Shown here piece after piece: positions 34,707 through 44,412 of a stretch of DNA of 64,000 nt. The number at the start of each line of letters is the position of its first letter. The first letter of the stretch is position 1. This stretch comes from Cryobacterium sp. Y82 (GTDB lineage Bacteria > Actinomycetota > Actinomycetes > Actinomycetales > Microbacteriaceae): the NCBI RefSeq assembly GCF_002929495.1, contig NZ_PJJJ01000025.1:46376-110375 (forward strand), in the 5' to 3' direction. Position numbers and translations under genes: made by a program. The notes beneath the pieces were generated by a model. It did no database searches. It saw nothing but the letters and a program-made list of their open reading frames with translations, and was not told the DNA's origin.

Positions 34707-35743
34707 GTCAGTCGCAATCGCGGATCGACCAGGCGACTGGCAGCATCCGTGAGCAGTGTCATTGAAATATAGGCGACCGCGACGATCATGACCACGCCGA
34801 TCACCACCGGAACGTCCCGAAGGGTAACGGCATTGAGCAGGGTGCGGCCGAGGCCGGGGCGGGCGAAAATGGTTTCGACGACGACCGCGCCGCTGATCAG
34901 GGAACCGAACGCCCAACCGGAGAGGCTGATCGCTGGCAGCGAGGCGTGGCGCAGCGCGTGCACCCAGCGCACACCACGCTCGCTCTCACCGCGGGCGCGG
35001 GCCGAGAGCACGAAGGGGCTCTCCAGCGCGACCAGCAGCGATTCGCGCATGATCTGCCCGAGAAATCCGGCCAGCGGAACGGCCAGGGTGAGAACCGGTA
35101 ACACGAGCCCGGCAACGTCGCCGGTGCTGATGGGCGGCAGCACGCCGAGCCCGATGCTGAACACGACGATCAACGAGGTCGCGAGCCAGAAATGTGGCAG
35201 CGCGGCCGCGACGATTTCGAGGCTCGACCCTACGCGGGCGGCGACTTTGCCACCGCGGGTCGACCAGGTGGCGAGGGCGAGGGCGAGCAGCCAGGCGAGG
35301 GCGAGGGCGAGAACAGCCAGCAGCAGGGTGCCGCCAAGCTGGCTGAGCACGAGTGGTCCGACGTCCATGTTGAGCGCATACGACCGTCCGAGGTCGCCGG
35401 TTGCGAGCCGGCCCAGCTGGGCAAAATACTGCACGATCACGGGTTGGTCGAAGCCATACTGGGCGCTCACCGCCGCGAGGGCCTCCGGCGAGGCTTGCGA
35501 TCCCGGGCCCCCTAGAACGGCTTGGGCAGGGTCACCGGGAATGAGGCGCACCGCAAAGAACGTAATGGTGGCCACCATCCACAGCACGAAGACCGCTCCG
35601 GCGAGGCGGGCTGCGAGTCGGGGGAACACTCGAGCGAATATGCCGAGCGCGGCCGGGCGTCGAGCGAGCGCGCTGACGGTGCCTTGGTCGGGGAGATCCG
35701 GTCCCGGCCCGGGGTGACCGGCCGCCGCTACCGGTTCAGCCAC
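34703..35743 (-). CDS. ABC transporter permease, DppB/OppB type
   Basis: A 346-residue permease with an N-terminal extension of about 35 residues before the first helix (LAARLAGAVFVLWMVATITF). The family marker RLIPGDPAQAVLGG lies just after it, and the EAA-like loop is around ARARGESERGVRWVHALRHA. About six helices are seen. GTG 35743 lies inside the last 16 bp of the substrate-binding gene. The partner is the DppC-like permease downstream. Confidence 0.93.
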   Translation of the reverse strand: MAEPVAAAGHPGPGPDLPDQGTVSALARRPAALGIFARVFPRLAARLAGAVFVLWMVATITFFAVRLIPGDPAQAVLGGPGSQASPEALAAVSAQYGFDQPVIVQYFAQLGRLATGDLGRSYALNMDVGPLVLSQLGGTLLLAVLALALAWLLALALATWSTRGGKVAARVGSSLEIVAAALPHFWLATSLIVVFSIGLGVLPPISTGDVAGLVLPVLTLAVPLAGFLGQIMRESLLVALESPFVLSARARGESERGVRWVHALRHASLPAISLSGWAFGSLISGAVVVETIFARPGLGRTLLNAVTLRDVPVVIGVVMIVAVAYISMTLLTDAASRLVDPRLRLT

Positions 35744-37392
35744 GCGTCGTACAGCGTCGGCACAGCCACGGTCGGCAGGGTACGCAGGCCGATCACGTCG
35801 CTACGCAGCAGAAAATGGTTCTGCTGGTCGTAGAGCGGCAGGACGTAGAAGCCCTCCAGGATGCGATCCTGGGCGTCGGAATAGAGGGACGCGCGTTCTG
35901 CGGCATCCGCTGTGCTCGCAGCAGTCGTGAGCAGCTCATCGATTGCCGGGTCGTTGACCTGGGCGAGATTGGCGAAATACCCGCTCGGCGCGGGCACGAT
36001 GCTGTCAGAGTGGTACAGAATGCGCAGGACGTCGGGGCCGACCTTGGTGTACGGCGCGCTGACCGCGTCGTAGGCGTTGCTGGCGAGGGCCGCGTACCAG
36101 CTGGAAAGATCCATCGGGCTCAGTTTCACCTCGAAACCGGTGGCTTTCGCCGTGGCTTGAATCTGCTCGAATACGCTCTGCTCGGCGGGAATGGACTGGT
36201 TGGTACTCACCGGAAACTCCACCGTCAGTCGAACGCCGTCCTTGACCCGGTAACCGTCGTCATCCATTTCGTCCCAGCCGGCTTCATCGAGCAGGGTGCC
36301 GGCCGCGGCCGGGTCATAGGCGAACAGGGCGGCGTTCGAGACGGCGGTGGGCTCAACGCTCGACAGTGCCGAGTACGAGCGGGTTGCCGTGCCCTGGAAC
36401 AAACTCGACACGGCATCGTCGACGTTCGCCGAGCGGATGAACGCCTCCCGCACGCGCACATCGTCGAAGGGAGCCTGACCCGAGTTCAGCTCGATGCGGT
36501 TGGACGATCCGGGGCGCGGAGAATCGAGCTCTTTGATTGAATCGCTCTGCTCGGCCTGCACGATCGTGTCGGGCTGGGCGTTGTCGATCACGTCGACCTC
36601 GCCGGACTGCAAGGCCGCGTACCGCGAGGCCGAATCGGGAATGAACCGCCAGATGACCGTGTCGAGGTAGGCGGGTCCGGAATGGTCGGCATCCGCTGGC
36701 GGGGAAACGTAGTCATCGTTTCGCACGAGGGTGACGGCGTTCTGCTTCACCCAGCTCTCGACGATGAACGGGCCAGTACCGACCGGCGCGGCACAGTTCT
36801 CGTCCTGGCTGCGTTCAAGCGCCGTAGGTGATTGGATGGCGAGCCACGGCTGGGACAGCGATTCCAGCAGGGCACTGTCGGGTTCGCTGAGGGTGAAACG
36901 CACGACGGTGGGGGAGACCGCCTCGGTGCCCGTGACCTTGCCGAGGGCGAGATATCCGGTCGATGACAGCGTCGTCGGGTCTTGCAGATGAGCGATGTTG
37001 GCCTGCACCGCGCTCGCGTCGAACACCGTGCCGTCGGTGAAGGTCACGTCGTCGCGCAGGGTGAAATCCCAGGTGAGGCCGTCAGCGCTCGGCTCCCAGG
37101 ACTCGGCCAGCCAGGGGATGATCTGGCCAGTGTTGTCGCGGGAGACGAGCGACTCGAGGTATTGGGCGCTGATCAGTGCCTGGGGGAAGTTGCCGCCAAC
37201 GTGCGGGTCCAGGCAGCTCGGTTCGGCGTCGCCCGAGGCGTAGGTGAGCGTGCCGCCACTTTTCGGTTCACCGACCGATTTGTTCGAGCCGGTCGAGGTG
37301 CAGCCGGCTACGAGCAGCCCGAGGGTGATCAGGCCGGCGCCTGCGGCGAGCAGACGGCGGGTACGGGCTGGGTGCGGCATTTGATTCTTCAC
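35728..37392 (-). CDS. ABC transporter substrate-binding lipoprotein, SBP family 5
   Basis: A 554-residue lipoprotein. The signal peptide ends in LVAGC, with lipid Cys31 if GTG 37392 is the start (an ATG four codons later is equally compatible). The mature protein has the family 5 pattern: GGTLTYASGDAEPSCLDPH, the ESWEPSADGLTWDFTLRDDVTF block (in part, DGLTWDFTLRDDVTFTDGT), and a C-terminal lobe. Such proteins capture peptides, nickel or dipeptides outside the membrane and deliver them to the DppBC-type permease. It heads the four-gene operon. It is divergent from ileS, with the T-box leader beyond the shared promoter region. Confidence 0.94.
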   Translation of the reverse strand: MKNQMPHPARTRRLLAAGAGLITLGLLVAGCTSTGSNKSVGEPKSGGTLTYASGDAEPSCLDPHVGGNFPQALISAQYLESLVSRDNTGQIIPWLAESWEPSADGLTWDFTLRDDVTFTDGTVFDASAVQANIAHLQDPTTLSSTGYLALGKVTGTEAVSPTVVRFTLSEPDSALLESLSQPWLAIQSPTALERSQDENCAAPVGTGPFIVESWVKQNAVTLVRNDDYVSPPADADHSGPAYLDTVIWRFIPDSASRYAALQSGEVDVIDNAQPDTIVQAEQSDSIKELDSPRPGSSNRIELNSGQAPFDDVRVREAFIRSANVDDAVSSLFQGTATRSYSALSSVEPTAVSNAALFAYDPAAAGTLLDEAGWDEMDDDGYRVKDGVRLTVEFPVSTNQSIPAEQSVFEQIQATAKATGFEVKLSPMDLSSWYAALASNAYDAVSAPYTKVGPDVLRILYHSDSIVPAPSGYFANLAQVNDPAIDELLTTAASTADAAERASLYSDAQDRILEGFYVLPLYDQQNHFLLRSDVIGLRTLPTVAVPTLYDAWLNR

Positions 37393-37449
37393 CCCTCAAC
37401 GTTAGGCTACGGCGGTGGATCGTCCGGTACGATTAGCGTGAATGACAGT

Positions 37450-37665
37450 GACCCGGCTATCACCGGGAAGTCTTCGGAAGAACAGACGATCGCCCCCGGG
37501 TGGACATCTCAGTAGAACCGAACGAGTCGGGCCCGTCACAGCCTGTGAACAAGCGGTCGCCCGGCAGTTGCGTGCGGCAAGCGAGGTGGTACCGCGGCGA
37601 TTTCTACAGAATCGTTCGTCCTCGTGGAGCAGGGCCCCAGTGACCCGTCCCGGTAGGAGAAGTAA
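37450..37665 (+). promoter_or_regulatory. T-box riboswitch of ileS, ultrashort Stem I type
   Basis: The conserved T-box core aggtggtaccgcgg lies at 37584-37597; its TGGT (37587-37590) can pair with the ACCA end of uncharged tRNA-Ile. Near the 5' end a hairpin cccgg-ctatca-ccggg (37452-37467) has the isoleucine codon ATC (37459-37461) in its terminal loop. This matches the ultrashort Stem I described for actinobacterial ileS T-boxes, which regulate translation rather than transcription. No terminator is seen, and the ribosome site TAGGAGAAG is only a few bases before the start, consistent with translational control. A -10-like TACGAT is at 37428. Confidence 0.85.
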
Positions 37666-37666
37666 T

Positions 37667-40600
37667 TTGTACCCCAAGAACCGCAACGCCCGAAGTGGCA
37701 GCAACCCCCTGGAGGGCGAGCCCATGTCCGGCGCGAACATTGTTCCCTCCCCGAATTTTCCCGCGCTCGAAAACGAAGTGCTCGAATTCTGGAAGAACGA
37801 CGACACGTTCCAGGCTTCGATCGACGCACGCGCCGGCGCCGAGGAATGGACCTTCTACGACGGCCCGCCATTCGCCAATGGCCTGCCGCACTACGGCCAC
37901 CTGCTCACCGGGTACGCCAAAGACCTGTTCCCACGGTTTCAGACTATGCGCGGCAAGCAGGTGCACCGCCGGTTCGGCTGGGACACCCACGGTCTGCCGG
38001 CCGAGCTCGAAGCCGAGCGCAAGCTCGGCATCACCGACAAGAGCCAGATCGAACAGATGGGTCTGGCCGCGTTCAACGCGGTCGCCCGGGAGTCGGTGCT
38101 CGAGTACACCAAGGACTGGGAAGAGTACGTCACCCGGCAGGCCCGCTGGGTCGACTTCGACAACGACTACAAGACCCTCGACATCACCTTCATGGAATCG
38201 GTGATCTGGGCCTTCAAACAGCTGCATACCAAGGGCCTCGCCTACGAGGGCTACCGCGTTCTGCCGTACTGCTGGCGCGACCAGACCCCGCTCTCCAACC
38301 ACGAACTGCGCATGGACGATGACGTCTACAAGATGCGCCAGGACCAGACCGTCACGGTCACGTTTCCGCTGATCGGCGCCAAGGCTGAAGCCCTCGGTCT
38401 CACGGCGGTACGGGCCCTGGCCTGGACCACGACCCCGTGGACGCTGCCGACGAACTTCGCGCTCGCCGTGGGCCCCGAAATTGTCTATGCCGTGGTGCCG
38501 GCCGGCCCGAACGGCACGCCAGACGCCGAGGTCCTCCGCGAAGGCGTCGCATCCTCGGCCGAGGTGTTTGGCGCCGAGTACCTCATGGCGATCGATCTGG
38601 TCGGCAACTATGCGAAAGACCTCGGCTACGAGAGCGCAGCCGAGGCATCCGCCGCCGTATCGCGCACCGTGCTGGGACGCGACCTCGAGGGCGTCAGCTA
38701 TGACCGCCTGTTCGACTATTACGCCGACGAAGCCGTCTGGGGCACCCAGAACGCCTGGCGCATCCTCGTCGCCGACTACGTCACCACGAGCGACGGTACC
38801 GGCATCGTGCACCAGGCGCCCGCCTACGGTGAGGAAGACCAGAAGATCGGTGAGGCCGCCGGCATCCCGGTCATCCTCTCCCTCGACGACGGCGGAAAAT
38901 TTCTCAGCGACGTTCCCGAAGTGGCCGGTCAGCTCTGGAGTGACGCCAACAAGCCACTCACCGCGCTGCTCAAAGCCAACGGCCGGCTGCTGCGCCAGGC
39001 CAGCTACGAGCACTCCTACCCGCACTGCTGGCGCTGCCGCAACCCGCTCATCTATAAGGCTGTCTCGAGCTGGTTCGTCAGGGTCACCGATTTTCGCCCG
39101 CGCATGGTCGAACTCAACCAGGAAGTGAACTGGGTTCCGGAGAACGTCAAAGACGGCCAGTTCGGCAAGTGGATCGGCAACGCCCGCGACTGGTCGATCA
39201 GCCGCAACCGGTACTGGGGTTCACCCATCCCGGTCTGGAAGAGCGACAACCCTGATTACCCCCGAACGGATGTCTACGGCTCGCTCGACGAGCTCGAGGC
39301 TGACTTCGGCGTGCGGCCCACCGACCTGCACCGCCCCTACATCGACGAACTCACCCGACCGAATCCCGACGACCCCACCGGCCAGTCCACGATGCGCCGA
39401 ATCACCGACGTGCTCGACGTCTGGTTCGACTCCGGCTCGATGCCGTTCGCCCAGGTGCACTACCCATTTGAGAACCGGGAATGGTTCGAAGCGCACAACC
39501 CGGCCGACTTCATCGTCGAGTACATCGGGCAGACCCGCGGCTGGTTCTACCTGCTGCACGTGCTCTCCACCGCCCTGTTCGACCGGCCGGCCTTCAAAAA
39601 CGTGGTCAGCCACGGTATCGTGCTCGGCAACGACGGCCAAAAGATGAGCAAGTCGCTGCGCAACTATCCCGACGTCAATGAGGTCTTCGACCGCGACGGT
39701 GCCGACGCCATGCGCTGGTTCCTGATGAGCTCTCCGGTGCTGCGCGGCGGAAACCTCGTCGTTACAGAGGAGGGAATCCGTGAAGCCGCCCGCCAGGTCA
39801 TGCTGCCGCTCTGGAGCACCTGGTACTTCTTCTCCCTTTACGCCAACGCGTCCGGTCAGAACGCGCAAGGCGCCGCGGGTTACGACGCCGTGTGGCGCAC
39901 CGATTCCACTGACGTGCTCGACCGCTACCTGCTGGCCAAGACCCGCGACCTGATTGTGGGCGTCACGACCGATCTCGAAGCGCTCGACAGCACGGTCGCG
40001 GCTGCACGCCTGCGCGACTTCGCTGACGTACTCACCAACTGGTACGTGCGCCGGTCACGCGACCGATTCTGGGGAGGAGCAACCGAAAGCGACACCGCCC
40101 ACGAAGCTTTCGACACGCTCTACACCGTTCTGGAAACCGTCTGCCGGGTCACCGCACCGCTGCTGCCGCTCGTGGTTGAGCGCATCTGGCAGGGCCTGAC
40201 CGGGGGTCGCAGCGTGCACCTCGAGGACTGGCCAGATGCCACCCTGTTCCCCGCCGACGAGAACCTCGTCGCTGCGATGGACCAGGTTCGCCTGATCAGT
40301 TCCACCGTGCTGTCGCTTCGCAAGCAGGCTGGCCTGCGGGTGCGCCTGCCGCTGACCAACCTCACCGTCGTCACCGACAACACCGCCGCACTTTCGGCCT
40401 TCGTCGGCATCCTCCGCGACGAGCTCAACGTGAAGACGGTCACCCTGATCGAGCTCGAAGATGACAGTGCTGCAGCCTACGGTGTCACGAGCAGGCTCGT
40501 CGTCAACGCCCGCGCCGCGGGTCCCCGACTCGGCAAGCAGGTGCAGCACGTCATCAAGGCCGCTCGTGTCGGCGATTGGAGCGAGGCCGACGGTGTTGTC

Positions 40601-41098
40601 ACGGCCGGCGGCATCGCGCTCGAAGCGAGCGAATTTGAGCTGACCCTTGAGGCGAACAACGACGGCGCTGACGGTGGGGCGGCCTTGGCATTGCTGCCCG
40701 GCGGCGGTTTTGCGCTGCTCGCGACGAACACCACGCCCGAACTTGAGGCCGAGGGATTCGCCCGCGACCTGATCCGTGCCGTGCAGGACACTCGCAAGTC
40801 GGCCGGCTTTTCGGTGAGCGACCGCATCCGCCTCGATCTGGTCTTTCAGAGTGAAACGGATGCCGACTCCTTCGACCTCGCCCTCGGGGTCGATGTGGCG
40901 GCCGAGACGCTCGCCACGAGCTTCACCACTCATCGTCCGTCAACCGGGGAAATTCCTGGCGAGTTGCCGTCGGAGTGGCTCGAGGCTCGTGTCAGCGCCC
41001 CCGTCGAACACTACGTTCGGTTTGAAGCAGACCACTATGTCAACCAGGGCGCCGTCATTGTGGCCGTCGCACGAGTGAACGGAGCCACCTTTGTCTGA
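37667..41098 (+). CDS. ileS: isoleucyl-tRNA synthetase
   Basis: A 1143-residue class Ia synthetase of the long form (eukaryal/archaeal-like) that actinobacteria carry. The start is TTG 37667, eight bases past TAGGAG, giving [11 protein letters not shown]; the open frame upstream is the T-box leader. The HIGH-equivalent HYGH is at 75-78 in [17 protein letters not shown] is at 659-663, and the editing domain lies in between ([19 protein letters not shown]). The C-terminal third carries the anticodon-binding domain and extra module. It is followed by folC, with an 8-bp overlap. Confidence 0.97.
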   Translation: MYPKNRNARSGSNPLEGEPMSGANIVPSPNFPALENEVLEFWKNDDTFQASIDARAGAEEWTFYDGPPFANGLPHYGHLLTGYAKDLFPRFQTMRGKQVHRRFGWDTHGLPAELEAERKLGITDKSQIEQMGLAAFNAVARESVLEYTKDWEEYVTRQARWVDFDNDYKTLDITFMESVIWAFKQLHTKGLAYEGYRVLPYCWRDQTPLSNHELRMDDDVYKMRQDQTVTVTFPLIGAKAEALGLTAVRALAWTTTPWTLPTNFALAVGPEIVYAVVPAGPNGTPDAEVLREGVASSAEVFGAEYLMAIDLVGNYAKDLGYESAAEASAAVSRTVLGRDLEGVSYDRLFDYYADEAVWGTQNAWRILVADYVTTSDGTGIVHQAPAYGEEDQKIGEAAGIPVILSLDDGGKFLSDVPEVAGQLWSDANKPLTALLKANGRLLRQASYEHSYPHCWRCRNPLIYKAVSSWFVRVTDFRPRMVELNQEVNWVPENVKDGQFGKWIGNARDWSISRNRYWGSPIPVWKSDNPDYPRTDVYGSLDELEADFGVRPTDLHRPYIDELTRPNPDDPTGQSTMRRITDVLDVWFDSGSMPFAQVHYPFENREWFEAHNPADFIVEYIGQTRGWFYLLHVLSTALFDRPAFKNVVSHGIVLGNDGQKMSKSLRNYPDVNEVFDRDGADAMRWFLMSSPVLRGGNLVVTEEGIREAARQVMLPLWSTWYFFSLYANASGQNAQGAAGYDAVWRTDSTDVLDRYLLAKTRDLIVGVTTDLEALDSTVAAARLRDFADVLTNWYVRRSRDRFWGGATESDTAHEAFDTLYTVLETVCRVTAPLLPLVVERIWQGLTGGRSVHLEDWPDATLFPADENLVAAMDQVRLISSTVLSLRKQAGLRVRLPLTNLTVVTDNTAALSAFVGILRDELNVKTVTLIELEDDSAAAYGVTSRLVVNARAAGPRLGKQVQHVIKAARVGDWSEADGVVTAGGIALEASEFELTLEANNDGADGGAALALLPGGGFALLATNTTPELEAEGFARDLIRAVQDTRKSAGFSVSDRIRLDLVFQSETDADSFDLALGVDVAAETLATSFTTHRPSTGEIPGELPSEWLEARVSAPVEHYVRFEADHYVNQGAVIVAVARVNGATFV

Positions 41099-42554
41099 AA
41101 ACGACAACCCCGCCGACGGTACACCCGCTGACGACAGCACTGACTGGAAAAACATCACCGGGCGCGGCGACGACGAGGAGCCGATGAACCAGCCGGCTCC
41201 GCTCGATGCGTTTCGCGAAGCCGGAGATGCCGTTTTTGCTGAACTATTGCAGCGGGTGGGGGAGGCCCAGCCGCAGCCGCGCCTCGCCCCGACCCGGCGC
41301 GCCCTCGATTTTCTCGGAGACCCGCAGGGATCGTACCCGATCATTCACGTGGCCGGTACGAACGGCAAGACCAGCACGAGCCGCATCGTCGAGAGCATTG
41401 TGCGCGCCTACGGGTTACGCACCGGTCTGCTGACCAGCCCGCACCTGGTGCGACTCAACGAGCGCATCGTCATCGATGGCGAACCGATCAGCGACCAGAT
41501 CCTCGCCGCGAACTGGGCTGACATCAAGCCGTACCTGCAGCTCGTCGACACAGAACTCGAAGCCGCTGGCGAAGTGGCGTTGACGTTCTTCGAAGCGCTC
41601 ACGGTGCTGGCTTTCGCCTGCTTTGCCGATGCCCCGGTGGACGTAGCCGTGGTCGAGGTCGGCATGGGCGGCGAGTGGGATTCCACCAACGTCGCCGACG
41701 GGCAGGTTGCGGTCTTCACCCCTATCGCTCTGGACCACACACTGCGCCTCGGCAATACCGTCGCCGAGATCGCGCGCACCAAGAGCGGCATCATCAAGCC
41801 GGCGGCATCCGTTGTCTCGGCCGCCCAGACCCCTGAAGCACAGGCCGAGCTCGACCGCGCGGCCGAGCTCAGCGAATCTACGCTGGCCCGCGAGAACGAG
41901 GGCTTCGAACTACTCTCGAGCACCGTCGCCGTCGGCGGACAGGTCATCTCGGTGCGCGGTCTCGCTGGCACTTATAAGGATCTGTTCCTCCCGCTTTACG
42001 GCACTCACCAGGCCCAGAATGCGGCTGTAGCCATTGCCGCTGTCGAGTCGTTTCTCGGTGCGGGCAGCCAGGCCCTGGTTGGCGACCTGCTCGCCGAGGG
42101 GCTCGGCACCGCGACCTCACCCGGCCGTTTACAGCTCGTCGGCATCGAGCCGACCGTGCTGGTGGATGCCGCGCACAACCCACACGGCGCCGCGGCCCTT
42201 GCCGCAGCCCTGGAGGCCTACTTCGACTTCGAGGAAATCGCCGTGGTTGTTGGCATTTTGGCCGACAAGGATGCTCAGGGTATCGTCGCTGCGCTCGCGC
42301 CCCAGGTCGATCGGTTCTACGTGACCGAGCCGCACTCGGAGCGGGCCGCGCGCATGGACGACCTCGCCGACAATATCGCCGAGTGGACCAGCGACCAAAC
42401 CACCTTCCGCTTTGACGACCTGGCTTCCGCCCTTGACAGCGCTCGCGAATGGGCAGCCGAGGCGCCCAAGCGTGCCGTGCTTGTTACCGGGTCGATCGTG
42501 CTCGTCGGCGAAGCGATCACCCTGGCCGCTGCCGGCGAATGGATGGAGAAATGA
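41091..42554 (+). CDS. folC: folylpolyglutamate synthase / dihydrofolate synthase
   Basis: A 487-residue Mur-ligase-fold enzyme that adds glutamate to dihydropteroate and to folates. P-loop [13 protein letters not shown], the folate-type [14 protein letters not shown] and the C-terminal [16 protein letters not shown] are the family markers. TTG 41091 with a GGAG site eight bases ahead starts it inside the end of ileS. An N-terminal acidic extension of about 35 residues precedes the Mur fold. The ileS-folC coupling is widespread in actinobacteria. Its stop overlaps the next start as ATGA. Confidence 0.96.
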   Translation: MSENDNPADGTPADDSTDWKNITGRGDDEEPMNQPAPLDAFREAGDAVFAELLQRVGEAQPQPRLAPTRRALDFLGDPQGSYPIIHVAGTNGKTSTSRIVESIVRAYGLRTGLLTSPHLVRLNERIVIDGEPISDQILAANWADIKPYLQLVDTELEAAGEVALTFFEALTVLAFACFADAPVDVAVVEVGMGGEWDSTNVADGQVAVFTPIALDHTLRLGNTVAEIARTKSGIIKPAASVVSAAQTPEAQAELDRAAELSESTLARENEGFELLSSTVAVGGQVISVRGLAGTYKDLFLPLYGTHQAQNAAVAIAAVESFLGAGSQALVGDLLAEGLGTATSPGRLQLVGIEPTVLVDAAHNPHGAAALAAALEAYFDFEEIAVVVGILADKDAQGIVAALAPQVDRFYVTEPHSERAARMDDLADNIAEWTSDQTTFRFDDLASALDSAREWAAEAPKRAVLVTGSIVLVGEAITLAAAGEWMEK

Positions 42555-42988
42555 CCTCCGTGTCCGCCGACGACGCAGACCCTGACTCTGGTGCAGGTCG
42601 GTTTCGCCGGTCGTCGGGCCCGCGCTCAGTTAAACGCTCGCTCGCTACCATCGTGCTCGGCTTCGAAACCATCGTCGTGTTTCTCGGCGCGGTGGTCACC
42701 CTCGGGTTGGTGTCGGTGGCGACCGAGCCGGGTTTGGTCACACCGCTGGCGGTCATCATCGGCGGTGTGCTGCTGTGCCTGTCCATGGTCGTCCTGATCG
42801 CACTACTGCGTTTTCGCTGGTCCTACCCGATCGGCTGGCTGCTGCAGGCGGTCATTATTGCGACCGGGTTTGTTACCCCGGCCATGTTTTTTGTTGGCGC
42901 ACTCTTTGCCGCCATGTGGACGTACTGCATGGTCACCGGCTCACGAATAGATCATACGCATCCAGATCAACACAAGGAGATTGAATGA
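42551..42988 (+). CDS. DUF4233 membrane protein
   Basis: A 145-residue protein with four predicted helices: SLATIVLGFETIVVFLGAVV, the LVTPLAVIIGGVLLCLS block, LIALLRF region and IATGFVTPAMFFVGALFAAMW (in short, VTPAMFFVGALF). DUF4233 proteins are consistently encoded between folC and ndk in actinobacteria. Their function is not established. The ATGA overlaps with folC before and ndk after show translational coupling on both sides. Confidence 0.9.
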   Translation: MTSVSADDADPDSGAGRFRRSSGPRSVKRSLATIVLGFETIVVFLGAVVTLGLVSVATEPGLVTPLAVIIGGVLLCLSMVVLIALLRFRWSYPIGWLLQAVIIATGFVTPAMFFVGALFAAMWTYCMVTGSRIDHTHPDQHKEIE

Positions 42989-43407
42989 ATACCAAGGTCG
43001 AAGAAACCCTCGTTTTGGTCAAACCCGACGGCGTTGCCCGCAACCTGACCGGCGAGATCCTGCGCCGCATCGAGGCCAAGGGATACTCCCTGGTCGACGT
43101 GAAGCTGGTCGAACCCGACCGCTCGCTTCTCGCGGCACACTATGCCGAGCACGAGGGCAAGCCGTTCTTCGAGTCCCTCGTTGAATTCATGGAAAGCGGG
43201 CCCATCGTCGCGTTCCGTGTCGCAGGCAATCGGGTTATCGAGGGGTTCCGTGCCCTGGCAGGCACGACCGACCCCACCACCGCCGCGCCCGGCACGATCC
43301 GCGGTGACCTCAGCCGCGACTGGGGCTCTAAAGTTCAGCAGAACCTGGTGCACGGTTCGGACTCGCCCGAATCGGCCGCGCGTGAGCTCGCGCTCTGGTT
43401 CGACTGA
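42985..43407 (+). CDS. ndk: nucleoside diphosphate kinase
   Basis: A 140-residue kinase that transfers the gamma phosphate of ATP to other nucleoside diphosphates. The family start ETLVLVKPDGVARNL, the RxxG-like region, TTAAPGTIRGDLSRDW and the catalytic phospho-histidine in QQNLVHGSDSPESA (NLVHGSDS) are all present. ATG 42985 has an AAGGAG site and overlaps the DUF4233 stop. A strong terminator follows at 43430. Confidence 0.97.
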   Translation: MNTKVEETLVLVKPDGVARNLTGEILRRIEAKGYSLVDVKLVEPDRSLLAAHYAEHEGKPFFESLVEFMESGPIVAFRVAGNRVIEGFRALAGTTDPTTAAPGTIRGDLSRDWGSKVQQNLVHGSDSPESAARELALWFD

Positions 43408-43429
43408 CCACACAGAATCCACTATTCGA

Positions 43430-43467
43430 AGGAACGGCCCGTCTCACCAGTGAGGCGGGCCGTTCCT
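43430..43467. terminator. bidirectional terminator between ndk and the VKOR gene
   Basis: A 12-bp perfect inverted repeat (aggaacggcccg / cgggccgttcct) encloses 14 bases that can extend the stem. It is between the convergent ndk and VKOR genes and can stop both. Confidence 0.75.
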
Positions 43468-43482
43468 GTCTGCGATAGCGCG

Positions 43483-44082
43483 TTACAGCCGGCTCAACAC
43501 GTCCATGTTGATCTGCGCGACGATAAAGAACACGATGTAGCAGACGATCGTTATGACGAATATCCAGGAATACGCGGCGTCGGCCACCCGGCGAACGGAT
43601 GCCCCACCGGGCAGATTGCCCACCGTAAAGTTGTACAGTGTCACGGCTAAAAAGGCCGGTATGGTCACCGCCCAGGTCACCATGCACCACGGGCACAGAA
43701 CATCAAGCACGAAGATACTCTGGCCGATCAACCAGATCACGAAAACGATTGCGGCGAGCATGCCGAGGTTCAGGCCGATCCAGAACCAGCGGGCAAATTT
43801 GGCGCCGGCCAGAATAGCGACGCCGATCGTGATCACTACGCTCCAGGCGGCCAGCCCGATCAGCGGGTTCGGAAAGCCGAGCACTGCACCCTGGGGCGAG
43901 GCGAGGTTGGTCGCGCATCCGATCAAAACACTGAAGCTGCAACTCAGTTGAGCGTTTGGATCCTCCAGCAGGTGGATCTTGTCCAGTGTGAGAGCGAATG
44001 CCGCTGCAAACGCGATTAATCCGGCGATGATCAGGAAAATAGCCAGGCCGGTTGGACGCTGAGAACGCTCTATCAGAGGCAC
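43483..44082 (-). CDS. vitamin K epoxide reductase (VKOR) family protein
   Basis: A 199-residue membrane protein with five or six helices. The start at GTG 44082 (PLIERSQRP) gives a normal length for bacterial VKOR. It holds the two cysteine pairs of the family: C48/C56 in SCSFSVLIGCAT and C130/C133 in CPWC, the thioredoxin-like active site. In actinobacteria VKOR reoxidises the periplasmic disulphide-forming protein DsbA and passes electrons to menaquinone. No dsbA-like gene is adjacent, though a DsbA-fold protein gene lies at 14.0 kb. The start lacks a ribosome site; CATAAT seven bases upstream hints at a leaderless mRNA. Confidence 0.88.
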   Translation of the reverse strand: MPLIERSQRPTGLAIFLIIAGLIAFAAAFALTLDKIHLLEDPNAQLSCSFSVLIGCATNLASPQGAVLGFPNPLIGLAAWSVVITIGVAILAGAKFARWFWIGLNLGMLAAIVFVIWLIGQSIFVLDVLCPWCMVTWAVTIPAFLAVTLYNFTVGNLPGGASVRRVADAAYSWIFVITIVCYIVFFIVAQINMDVLSRL

Positions 44083-44177
44083 GCTTGCGATTATGCCACG
44101 CGTGCGGCGTGGGTTTGTTCGATTACATGCGATAATCGTTGATAGTCGTTGAGCCGCGCTCAAGCAGACGCCACAGC

Positions 44178-44209
44178 GCTTAATGAGTACAGAGCTTAAT
44201 GAGTACAGA
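44178..44209. repeat. two tandem 16-bp repeats upstream of rne
   Basis: The unit gcttaatgagtacaga occurs twice head to tail, followed by gctt from a third copy, about 205 bp before the rne start. It is probably within the rne promoter or 5' leader. Nothing else recognisable lies between 44083 and 44412 except the rne ribosome site. Confidence 0.7.
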
Positions 44210-44412
44210 GCTTGCCTGGGCAACAGTCGCTCAGAATTAGGGTCCCACGATCCGAAGTATTTGCAGCCAGAGCACAGTCCCCGAACAGCAAGAGGGGGCA
44301 AAGCCGGTTGCCGCAGTAAAAAGTTCGCGGAATTGCCACGAAGGTGTCGATCCCGCACGAGAGAGTAACCGGTGGGTGGCGCGGTCATCCACAGCGGTCA
44401 AGGAGCGCACCA

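Noticed and set aside
37442-37666. 75-codon extension of ileS
   Set aside because: The region is the T-box leader, with its codon loop and T-box core, and a ribosome site lies just before TTG 37667.
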